Assembly: GCA_023807065.1 (NCBI GenBank) | Contig: JAJJLU010004382.1 | Location: 1-13,890, forward strand | Direction: 5' to 3' | DNA length: 13,890 nucleotides | From: Isotricha intestinalis | Lineage: Eukaryota; Ciliophora; Litostomatea; Vestibuliferida; Isotrichidae | Shown: positions 6,611-13,890 of the stretch, in pieces | Position numbering within the stretch: position 1 is the first letter of the stretch | How the letters are laid out: every line of letters begins with the position of its first letter | The notes under the pieces: model-generated | Database searches by the model: none | Seen by the model: only the letters and a program-made list of their open reading frames with translations | What the model was told of the DNA's origin: nothing | Made by a program: the position numbers and the translations under genes

Positions 6611-8893
6611 ATGGAAATTTTGAAAAATAAAAAACAATATTTAATAGATTGGGTAAATTCATTAGATATTTTTGGAAGTATATTTGTAAATCAAATTTCA
6701 GACTTGAAAGATGGAACAGTTTTATTAAATATATTGAAATTACTTAATTCATATGATTTTAACTTTGAAAATAAAACTTTGTATGAAAAAGAAAATAACT
6801 TATCATTAATTTCAAGTATAATGAAACAAAGATATAATTATAATTTTTATCCCAATATAAATGATAAAAATTCAACAGAATATGAAATTTTATCTTTATT
6901 AGATTATTTAAAAATTAGATTTGATGAAAAAGAGAAAAATTCTCATCTAATGAAAAATGAATTTCAATCTCAAAACAAATTTTTACAAATAAATGAAAAT
7001 AATTTAAATCAAAATATTTTACCTTTAAATCAAAATTATTCAATGAAGAATAAAAGTAATATTGATTATAATTCACAATTTTTAAAACCTCAATCTTCAA
7101 AAAATATAAATATAATAAATAAAAAAGAAACTCAAGATGATATATTAAATGACAATAATAATAAAAATATTTTAAAAAACATAAATTCTTTTAATGAAAT
7201 TGTAAATGATAAAGAAAACCAAAACTTTATATATAATAATAAAAAAATTATGACAATAGGTATTCCTTCAATTATTAGAGATGATTTTAACTTTTTAATT
7301 TATAAGTTTTTAAAACCTTCAAATCCTATTCTTTTGACAGAATTTTCATTAAATCAATTATTAAAGATTCCTTTCTCTTTATCAAATCATTATTCTTATT
7401 TATCTAACCAAGAAAATAATTCAAGAGATAAAGATGAAATAGAATTATTAGTTCTAAATGAAAAAGAGAAATTTATTCTAAATATTTTATATGATTTAAA
7501 ATTAATCACTGAGAAAGAAAAAAACAAAAAAATTTTATGGAAAAAAATTATTCCCAAATGTGAAGATGGGACATATATTTCCAAGATTATTAATTTACTT
7601 GAAGGAAAAAAAGAGGATGTTTTAAAAGGAATAAGCAATAATACTTTTAATCAAACTAATATTAATATTAACTGGAGAAAGATTTCTCAATTTATGATAG
7701 AAAAAGACAATTTCAAATCCTATTATTTATTCAAAGAAAATTTTTACTTAGATCATCAAAAATTATTTGATTTTTTATATGATATTTGTCATTATTATAA
7801 GAAATTTAGAAAAACAATGCTTGATTGCTTTCAAAAAACAAGAGAAAAAATGAAAAGAAAAAATGAAGAAGAATTTATTAAAGGATTTAAAGATAATAAT
7901 CCAAAAGGATTAGAAAATATTAAAGAAATTGAGAATATTAGTAAATCATTTAAAGGACCATATTTTAATAATGGACAACAACATTATCTGATAGATAAAA
8001 ATTCTTTAATTCAAGCAAATACTATAATTAATGAATCTATAAATAAAGGAATTATTAATTTTAGAACAGTAAAAGAAAATCAAACAACGAATCCAATCAT
8101 TAATTTATTTAAAAAAGATCATAATTCAAGAACTAATTTAAAATCAAAAATAAAAAAAAGTAATTTAAGTTTTACTAATGAAACATCAAATTCATTAAGT
8201 AAAATATCCAAGGAAGAACTATTGAAAATTAGAAAAAATATTAAATATGAACATAAATCAAATCCCACTTCAAAACAAAATAAAGAAAACACACCCAAAA
8301 AAAAAATAAAAAAATTGAAAGTTAATCCAATAATCAGTAAGAATGATGTACTTGCTCCAATACAAGGACAAGACCAAAATTATGATGATAATGTAAAAGA
8401 AATTACTTTATGGTTATCTAATATTGGATTCAATACTAAAAATATTAATTTTTATAAACCTGAAATTACTGCTTTTAAAGATGGAACTTTATTTTATAAA
8501 ATTATATCAACATTAGAAAATAATCCAAAGATTATTCCAAGAATTGATTTAGAACCTAGAACCCCATCAACATCTGTTAATAATATTAAACTTTTAATTA
8601 AAATGCTTATGGAAAACAAAAAAAAATTTCCTGTATTTTTTTTGAACAAAGAAAGAGAAATTTATAAAGGTTATCCCAATATCATTGTTCAGTTCTTAAA
8701 AACTTTAAAATTGGTTTATCAAAATCATTTGATTGATAATAAAAATTTAGAACAAAAGTCTTTATCTCAAAATTTTTTATTAAAAAATATTAATCCTAAA
8801 AATATTGAATTATCAGCAGAAAATACATATCCCTTAAATAAAACATTGAGACAAGATTTTTTGGTAAAAGAAAAAAAAAAAGTATGGGCTTAA
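6611..8893 (+). CDS. Protein with three separated calponin-homology (CH) domains
   Basis: This 760-residue protein has three CH-like modules, each carrying the conserved Asp-Gly followed by hydrophobics. CH1 is at about 8-105 (W14, D34-G35-T36). CH2 is at about 286-399 (D319-G320-T321, then a LLEGKKEDVLKGI segment and an INWRKISQFM helix resembling the CH core). CH3 is at about 592-706 (WLSNIGF, D624-G625-T626, then a GYPNIIVQFLKTLKLVY helix). They are joined by long Asn/Lys-rich linkers; the second contains basic clusters (KKKIKKLK near 570). CH domains bind actin or microtubules or act in signalling, so a cytoskeletal scaffold is inferred. The well-known actin-binding unit is two adjacent CH domains, which this is not. 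CH1 and CH3 are the clearest and CH2 is more divergent. The start is the first ATG after an in-frame TGA at 6551. No intron is evident. Confidence 0.82.
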   Translation: MEILKNKKQYLIDWVNSLDIFGSIFVNQISDLKDGTVLLNILKLLNSYDFNFENKTLYEKENNLSLISSIMKQRYNYNFYPNINDKNSTEYEILSLLDYLKIRFDEKEKNSHLMKNEFQSQNKFLQINENNLNQNILPLNQNYSMKNKSNIDYNSQFLKPQSSKNINIINKKETQDDILNDNNNKNILKNINSFNEIVNDKENQNFIYNNKKIMTIGIPSIIRDDFNFLIYKFLKPSNPILLTEFSLNQLLKIPFSLSNHYSYLSNQENNSRDKDEIELLVLNEKEKFILNILYDLKLITEKEKNKKILWKKIIPKCEDGTYISKIINLLEGKKEDVLKGISNNTFNQTNININWRKISQFMIEKDNFKSYYLFKENFYLDHQKLFDFLYDICHYYKKFRKTMLDCFQKTREKMKRKNEEEFIKGFKDNNPKGLENIKEIENISKSFKGPYFNNGQQHYLIDKNSLIQANTIINESINKGIINFRTVKENQTTNPIINLFKKDHNSRTNLKSKIKKSNLSFTNETSNSLSKISKEELLKIRKNIKYEHKSNPTSKQNKENTPKKKIKKLKVNPIISKNDVLAPIQGQDQNYDDNVKEITLWLSNIGFNTKNINFYKPEITAFKDGTLFYKIISTLENNPKIIPRIDLEPRTPSTSVNNIKLLIKMLMENKKKFPVFFLNKEREIYKGYPNIIVQFLKTLKLVYQNHLIDNKNLEQKSLSQNFLLKNINPKNIELSAENTYPLNKTLRQDFLVKEKKKVWA

Positions 8894-9669
8894 ATATTTT
8901 TTATTGTTTTTTTAAAAATTATTTAATTAATTAGTATAATTTTATTCTATAAATGACTATTTGAAAATAATATCAAAAAAGTAAATAATTAGAATTTTCA
9001 AGAAAAATAAATATTAATTTAATATCTTCAATAAATATAATTACTTCATTTAAAAAATCTAAAGAGGTTGATATTCAAAGCATTAAATAAATAATTATAA
9101 ATACTCAAAGAGATAAATTCAAACAAATATTATATATCTATATTATTATTTTCTTTCTTTATATAATTGATAATTATTCATTCATTTATAAAAGTTTAAC
9201 AAATGTTTTTTTTAAAATTTAAAGAATTATTGAAAGATATTTAAATATTTATTCATCATAATTATTAAAAGTTGTATTTTTAATATTAGAATGATAAATT
9301 AAGATCAACATCGTTACCCTTGAGAATGAAAACTTTTGGAAAATGTAATATATTCCTTTTTTTTGTTTTTTCTTTTTTATCTTTATATGAATCAATATTA
9401 TAATTATACTTTATTTCAAGTTTTGAAGAAAACAATTAAATCAATTTAATCTAATATAATAAAAGATTATTTATTCATTCAAGTAAAATTCATAAATTGT
9501 TAAAATCTTTGAAACAGAGAAAAACATAATCACAAATTTTAATTTGGAAGAGGGATTATAAGGATGGAAACAATTCAAATAAAGATATTTATAACTATCA
9601 TTCTCCTTTTCCAAGAAGAAAAAGAAAAATTAAAAATTATAATTTTTTTAATAAATATATTTGATATAA
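8894..9669. other. AT-rich gap upstream of pepsin-like gene, with short signal-peptide-like frames
   Basis: No full gene is supported. Two short frames look like secretion leaders. One (9326-9403, 25 codons) has Lys2 and a Phe/Leu/Val core. The other (9564-9707, 47 codons) has a hydrophobic N-terminus and overlaps the start of the next gene in another frame. The first could be a remnant of a lost secreted gene. The second could be a chance frame or an upstream frame that limits translation of the pepsin-like gene. The rest is A/T with homopolymers. Confidence 0.35.
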
Positions 9670-10971
9670 ATGGTAAAACAATATTTGTTTTTTGTATTAA
9701 TTTTTAGATTAACTTTTAACTTATCTATTATCACATTACCTTTTGACAATTATTATTTCATTCACAATCAACTTAACTCACCAAATGAAAAATTCAATGA
9801 ATTATTAAACAATTTTGTAAGGGTTAATATAAGTATTGGGGATCCTAAACAAGAAATTTCTTTAAATTTAACTTTCAACTCTTATATTACTTATCTTTCA
9901 GGTTCAGATGTAAAAGGGGGATTTAAAAAATTTAATGAAAAAATTTCAAAGAGTTATAATAAAATTGAAAATAAAATAAGTCAGTTTTATTTAGAACATT
10001 TTGTAAAGGGAATTAAATCAACTGAAAATTTTTATTTATTGTTTAACGGCAAAGATGAAAAAGTAATCAATAATTTCAATTTTATTTTAGCAAATGAACT
10101 AAATAATTTAGAAGAAATGGGACAATTAGGATTATGTTATGGAAACATTTATTCAGGGAATAAATTGGAAAATTATAATTTTATTTCCCAACTTCATAAA
10201 AAAAAATTGATTGATTCTTATTCATTCACCATTAAATATAATGATTTAAATAAAGGAGAATTAATAATTGGAGCATTACCACATGAATATAATAGAAGAT
10301 ATAATAAAAATGATTTTATTTCAATAAAAGCAGGAAACACTCAAGAAATATCTTGGAGTATTCTTTTTAAGGAATTGAGATATGGAAACGAAATTTTTAT
10401 GAAAAATTTATTTATTGAATTTCAACTTGAATTAGGACTCATAATAGCATCTTCAGAATTGAAAGAAAAATTAATTAATGATTTTTTTAATCATAACCCT
10501 AATTGCCATATGCTTAAAGATGAAGAAAGAATTTCTTTTTATTGTGATAATGATAAAGGTATTAATAAATTTAAAGACTTAATTTTAACATCTGAAGTAG
10601 GAAATTTCAATTTTGTACTTAATTATAAAGATTTATTTGAAAAACATGGAGAAAAATTCTATTTTTTAATTGTATTTCCATTAACTGATAATATTAATAC
10701 TTGGAAATTGGGAAAACCTTTTTTGAGAAAGTTTCAAATTGTATTTGATCAAGATAAAAAAATCATTGGATTTTATACAAAAATGTCAAGTAATAATTTT
10801 CCAATAATTATTACATTTTTAATATGTTTATTTGTTATAATCGGATTAAGTCTTTTTATTTATATTTATGTAAATAAAAAAAGAAGAAAAAAAAGAAATA
10901 ATGAAATTGATGATGGATTTGATTATTATACTACAGAAGAATTAAATAAAAAACCAATTTTAGGAATATAA
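9670..10971 (+). CDS. Catalytically dead pepsin-family (A1) type I membrane protein
   Basis: This 433-residue protein has a signal peptide (about 1-18), a luminal or extracellular pepsin-like domain, one transmembrane helix (about 378-400), a KKRRKKR stop-transfer cluster and a short cytosolic tail. Family A1 landmarks are present: VNISIGDPKQEISLNL (about 52-67) matches the strand leading to the first active site. A cysteine pair in CHMLKDEERISFYC matches the C-lobe disulfide, and WKLGKPFLRKFQIVFD (345-360) matches the near-C-terminal LGxxFLRxxxxVFD motif. Both catalytic DTG/DSG motifs are gone: the first position reads N70-S71-Y72 and the second about Q252-L253-E254. Peptidase activity is therefore not expected. 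A binding or receptor-like role is inferred. The start is certain on its 5' side, since an in-frame TAA lies immediately before the ATG. Nothing nearby shows what it binds. Confidence 0.85.
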   Translation: MVKQYLFFVLIFRLTFNLSIITLPFDNYYFIHNQLNSPNEKFNELLNNFVRVNISIGDPKQEISLNLTFNSYITYLSGSDVKGGFKKFNEKISKSYNKIENKISQFYLEHFVKGIKSTENFYLLFNGKDEKVINNFNFILANELNNLEEMGQLGLCYGNIYSGNKLENYNFISQLHKKKLIDSYSFTIKYNDLNKGELIIGALPHEYNRRYNKNDFISIKAGNTQEISWSILFKELRYGNEIFMKNLFIEFQLELGLIIASSELKEKLINDFFNHNPNCHMLKDEERISFYCDNDKGINKFKDLILTSEVGNFNFVLNYKDLFEKHGEKFYFLIVFPLTDNINTWKLGKPFLRKFQIVFDQDKKIIGFYTKMSSNNFPIIITFLICLFVIIGLSLFIYIYVNKKRRKKRNNEIDDGFDYYTTEELNKKPILGI

Positions 10972-11142
10972 AATATGACAAAATATCATCAATAAATAAT
11001 TAACAAACATATATTTTAGATAAAAAGAGTGAATAAATTAAATTATTTCTTTTATGGAATATGATTTAATAAATTTAAAAAGTTATTTAATATTTAAAAT
11101 TATATTATAGAATATAAATATAATTAAATTAAAATAAAAGTA

Positions 11143-11167
11143 TTGAATGATATATAATATCATTCAA
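11143..11167. repeat. Perfect 11-base inverted repeat
   Basis: TTGAATGATAT (11143-11153) and ATATCATTCAA (11157-11167) are perfect reverse complements around a 3-base ATA spacer. It lies about 170 bases after the stop codon of the pepsin-like gene. It could fold as a hairpin in a 3' untranslated region, act as a dimer-binding site, or be chance in AT-rich DNA. Confidence 0.5.
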
Positions 11168-11295
11168 ATATGAATTTTTCTTAATTCTCAATCTCAAAAT
11201 ATATATAAATTAAAAGTGAATTTTTAATTAAAAATATATTAAAAGTAAAATCATTATAAAGAAAATAATAAGGAACCAGTTAATGAAAAATTTAA

Positions 11296-11338
11296 TAGAA
11301 TATAGCTGACTTTATGGTAAATCATAGTTAGTATTCTA
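11296..11338. repeat. Long bulged hairpin, possible structured RNA
   Basis: TAGAATA (11296-11302) pairs with TATTCTA (11332-11338), CTGAC pairs with GTTAG (one G-T wobble), and TATG pairs with CATA around a GTAAAT loop. The 3' arm is one continuous 16-base strand; the 5' arm has TAG and TT bulges. It is richer in G/C than the surrounding gap. No tRNA, snRNA or other named family is recognised, and either strand could carry it. Confidence 0.35.
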
Positions 11339-11730
11339 ATTTAAAATAGATATTAAAAATAAGTATTATCATAGTATATATTTATTGATTTTATTTATTC
11401 CAAAAAATGATTTGTTTGAAGAATAAATATATTTGATGATTTGTGTTAAATCTTTCAAAAATTATTTTACATCATATTATATATAGAACTATAGAATAAG
11501 AATATTAATAATTACTTATATTTTTCTGAGTTTTATTATTTTATAAACATTACTAAAGATTATATTTATAAAAAAAGGATTAAAATAAAAATAGTAGTAA
11601 CATTGAAAATCTTCAAATATATTTATTTAATGAATATTTGTTTATTTTTTGCTAAAAATAACATAACAAAGAACATTAATTAAAAAAAATATATTTTTAT
11701 ATTCAATAAAAGAAAATAAAAAAAATATAA

Positions 11731-13080
11731 ATGAGTCAAAATCCAAAAATAATATCATTAACATCAGCAATTTTATTCCTTCTATCCTTATCTTCAATTT
11801 TTTCTTTTAACATTCCTTCAAAATATATTTCATCTCCTTCTTTCATTTCAATGATTAACAAATCTCAAAAATCTCGTACTATATTATATGCATCACCAAA
11901 AAATAATTATCATAATTCATGCAGTAAAAATAATCCTTGTGCTCTTGAAAAAGCATTAAAACTTTTAAATCCTGGATATACACTTTATTTAACAAAAGGA
12001 GTTTATAATGTAGGTAGAGGAATAAATATTAAAAAAAGTGGTAAACCTGATTTATATATTGTTATATCTTCTGCTCCAAATGAAAAAGTAATTATAACTT
12101 CATCAAAAACAACTAAAGAAGTTTCTTTATTTAAAGTATCAGGTTCTTATATTATTATTGAAAATCTAACTTTTGGAAGAGTTACTGCTTTAGATGTTCA
12201 AGGAATTGTTTTTTATGAAGGAGGGCAACATAATATTATTATAAGAAATAATAAATTCACTGAATTAAAATCAAATGTAAAAATTATAAAAGATGAGAAA
12301 AAAAGAGGTGATAAAGGAAATCATGGTGCTAATGGAATATTAATACAAGGAGAAAAAAAATTAATTAAACAAATAATTATTTATAAAAATGAATTAACAA
12401 ATAATGTTCTTGGTTACAGTGAAGCAATATCAATAGCAGGAAATTGTGAAGAAATATATGTATTGAATAATACTTTGAAAAATAATAATAATATAGGAAT
12501 TGATTTTAACGGGAATAATGATATTGCAGAACAAAAAAAATTAGATCAACCTAGAAAATCAGTTGCTATGTATAATATAATTCAAAAATCTTTATCTCCT
12601 TATGATGATTGTGCAGGATTATATGTAGATGGAGCAAAAGATATTTATTTAGCTGAAAATACTATAACTGATTCTCAATATGGAATTGAAATTGGAGCAG
12701 AGGAAAAAAAAAATGATGTTAAAAATATTATAGTTACTAATAATAAAGTTATTAGAAATACTATAACAGGAATTAGAGTTGGAGGTTATGATGAAAAACA
12801 TTCTGGATGGGTGAAAGATAGTGTATTTAAAAAAAATCATATTTCAGGAAGTCCTACTGGAATTATTATTGCAAAAGTTGATAATATTTCATTTGAAGAA
12901 AATGAAATTATTGTAGGAGAAAAGAAACGTTTTGTTAAAGTTGAATTTTCTTCTTCTACTTCGAAAAATATTAAATTTAAATCAAATCTATTTTCAGGGA
13001 ATGGGGATTTCAAAATTCATAAAAATTCATTATCTTTAAGTGAATTTATTAAAAAAAATCCTTCGAATAAAAAGAAATAG
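11731..13080 (+). CDS. Secreted right-handed parallel beta-helix protein of bacterial type
   Basis: This 449-residue protein has a signal peptide (about 1-25) and a short Ser-rich spacer. A beta-helix opening follows, of the kind seen in pectate-lyase-like proteins: TILYASP, a C64/C70 pair, ALEKALKLLNPGYTLYLTKGVYN. Residues about 120-430 are repeated Asn-rich beta-helix coils. Ordered motifs match a family of secreted bacterial beta-helix proteins as I recall them: HGANGILIQG (198-207), YSEA (229-232), IGIDF (255-259), LDQPR (271-275), GLYVDG (296-301), GIEIGAEE (318-325) and VGGYDE (350-355). The C-terminus is basic. Related folds bind or cleave polysaccharides, but no lyase catalytic set is obvious, so the enzyme activity is unassigned. 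The ATG follows an in-frame TAA directly and the gene ends in TAG. Intronless structure and bacterial-like sequence are consistent with lateral transfer, though codon use has adapted to the AT-rich host. Confidence 0.87.
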   Translation: MSQNPKIISLTSAILFLLSLSSIFSFNIPSKYISSPSFISMINKSQKSRTILYASPKNNYHNSCSKNNPCALEKALKLLNPGYTLYLTKGVYNVGRGINIKKSGKPDLYIVISSAPNEKVIITSSKTTKEVSLFKVSGSYIIIENLTFGRVTALDVQGIVFYEGGQHNIIIRNNKFTELKSNVKIIKDEKKRGDKGNHGANGILIQGEKKLIKQIIIYKNELTNNVLGYSEAISIAGNCEEIYVLNNTLKNNNNIGIDFNGNNDIAEQKKLDQPRKSVAMYNIIQKSLSPYDDCAGLYVDGAKDIYLAENTITDSQYGIEIGAEEKKNDVKNIIVTNNKVIRNTITGIRVGGYDEKHSGWVKDSVFKKNHISGSPTGIIIAKVDNISFEENEIIVGEKKRFVKVEFSSSTSKNIKFKSNLFSGNGDFKIHKNSLSLSEFIKKNPSNKKK

Positions 13081-13490
13081 AATAATTTAATCTTAATCAT
13101 ATGATAATAAAAGAATATTGTTTAAATCATTGTTGTTCAAAAAAAAATAAATTTTTTGATTTGTTATAAACAATTAAATTTTCATTATATTAGAATAGTA
13201 TTTTTGTCTTCCTTTTTTGAAATTTTAACTTCATTAATTTAAAGTATGACCTATGATTATTAAAATACATCAATTTCTTTCCCTACTTTTAAATTTTTTT
13301 GAGCTTTTAGAGTATTTTATTTATTTGTCATTATGGTATAATATTAATTAATGTATCATTAATCATTAATTATTAATATTTCTATATTAATTAAAGGAAA
13401 TTTTAAAACAATATCAAATATATTAATGAATAATAAAATCTGATAAATTTTTGATAATATATAAGAAATCATAATTTATTAACTATAAAA
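13081..13490. other. AT-rich gap upstream of paralogue B
   Basis: No gene is visible. The region contains an imperfect AT palindrome at 13340-13380. The last part must hold the promoter and leader of the gene starting at 13491, but no named element is recognisable. Confidence 0.4.
13340..13380. repeat. Imperfect AT-rich palindrome
   Basis: AATATTAATTAATG (13340-13353) is nearly the reverse complement of CATTAATTATTAATATT (13364-13380), differing by a 3-base insertion. A hairpin or cruciform is possible, but such matches arise easily in nearly pure A/T sequence. Confidence 0.35.
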
Positions 13491-13890
13491 ATGTTGGAAG
13501 ACTCTGAATCAATCTCATTTTACAATGATGAGAATTCCTTTTTCCCCTTTTTATCTAATAGTATAATTGAATCAGAAGAAAATTTTTCTGATGATACAAC
13601 AGGAATAACAGGTCAAATGTTAGAATCACTCAAAAAAAAAAGAAAACGTGTTTGTGAACCAGATGAAAATGGATCATCACTTTTGAATCAAGAGAAAGAT
13701 GATGAAATTAAAATATTTGATTCAAAAATTGATGAAAAAAATAAAAAAGTATGTAGAGAATTGATAGAAAGAATTCCAGATGAAATTTATAAAAATACAG
13801 ATAAAAAAGAAAAAAATGAAAAAATGACAGTATTTAAACCAAAAGTAAATGAATGTAATTGTAAAATAAGTCGTTTTGATGGAACAGTCA
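13491..13890 (+). CDS. 5' end of a lysine-rich, NLS-bearing nuclear-type protein (paralogue B, partial)
   Basis: The frame opens at ATG 13491 and runs open to the window edge (133 codons). It mirrors the minus-strand gene at 1-293: the acidic segment with SDDTTGITGQM, the KKKRKR basic cluster (49-54) and the charged segment that follows are nearly identical. Only the first dozen or so residues differ strongly. Past the region the left copy covers, this copy continues with a Lys-rich stretch and then a Cys-x-Cys motif (about 123-125) within a more ordered sequence (VFKPKVNECNCKISRFDGT). That may mark the start of a folded, perhaps metal-binding, domain. I do not recognise the family. A nuclear location is inferred from the basic cluster. 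It is the better of the two copies for family identification because more of it is visible. Confidence 0.8.
   Translation, partial: MLEDSESISFYNDENSFFPFLSNSIIESEENFSDDTTGITGQMLESLKKKRKRVCEPDENGSSLLNQEKDDEIKIFDSKIDEKNKKVCRELIERIPDEIYKNTDKKEKNEKMTVFKPKVNECNCKISRFDGTV

Larger units (their letters stand above)
10972..11730. other. AT-rich gap with two inverted-repeat structures
   Basis: There is no coding frame. The region holds a perfect 11-base inverted repeat at 11143-11167 and a longer bulged hairpin at 11296-11338, listed separately. Sequence around 11270-11340 is less AT-biased than the rest. The last 150 bases before 11731 are A/T-only and presumably contain the promoter of the beta-helix gene. 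Confidence 0.4.

Noticed and set aside
6915..7638. Two minus-strand frames (6915-7100 and 7396-7638)
   Set aside because: Both lie inside the CH-protein gene, whose domains support the plus-strand frame; neither shows family motifs.
12649..12840. Minus-strand frame of 63 codons
   Set aside because: It is antisense to the beta-helix coils of the 11731 gene and has no independent support.
1..13890. The whole window as a large mobile element with terminal inverted repeats
   Set aside because: The inverted ends are protein-coding paralogues with start codons facing outward, the interior holds ordinary host genes such as YJU2, and no transposase, integrase or polymerase is present.
1..13890. tRNA, rRNA or prokaryotic operon features
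   Set aside because: No tRNA box sequences, rRNA motifs or ribosome-binding sites were found; gene content and spacing are eukaryotic.

Overview
This is a very AT-rich stretch of eukaryotic nuclear DNA. The eukaryotic origin is clear from a spliceosomal YJU2 protein, a Ras/Rab-type GTPase, a calponin-homology (CH) protein and a pepsin-family membrane protein. Genes are long, almost intron-free and widely spaced. The gaps between them are nearly pure A/T with long homopolymers. TAA, TAG and TGA all appear to act as stops and glutamine is CAA, so the code looks standard. That argues against ciliates with reassigned stops. An AT-rich protist or an early-branching fungus is likely (for example anaerobic gut fungi, anaeramoebae or standard-code rumen ciliates), but the sequence alone does not settle which.

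Layout: the left part (1-2572) is read on the minus strand. It holds the 5' end of a nuclear-type protein gene (1-293), an unidentified gene that looks decayed (about 594-1709) and a small secreted six-cysteine peptide (2381-2572). After a divergent gap of about 1.07 kb, everything is on the plus strand: YJU2 splicing factor (3643-4458), a Rab-like GTPase with an acidic N-terminal extension (5142-6032, probably starting in an exon near 5015), a protein with three separated CH domains (6611-8893), a pepsin-fold membrane protein that has lost both catalytic motifs (9670-10971), a secreted right-handed beta-helix protein resembling bacterial secreted proteins (11731-13080), and the 5' end of a second nuclear-type protein gene (13491-13890).

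The first and last genes are near-identical paralogues in inverted, outward-facing orientation, so the window is bracketed by a recent inverted duplication. In the core that can be aligned, almost every base difference changes an amino acid. This pair, the symmetric cysteine peptide and the probable N-terminally lipidated GTPase are the observations most worth following up.

The genes do not form an operon or an obvious pathway. Three products are predicted to enter the secretory route (cysteine peptide, pepsin-like membrane protein, beta-helix protein), two or three are nuclear (YJU2 and the paralogue pair), and two are probably cytoskeletal or membrane-trafficking proteins (CH protein, GTPase).
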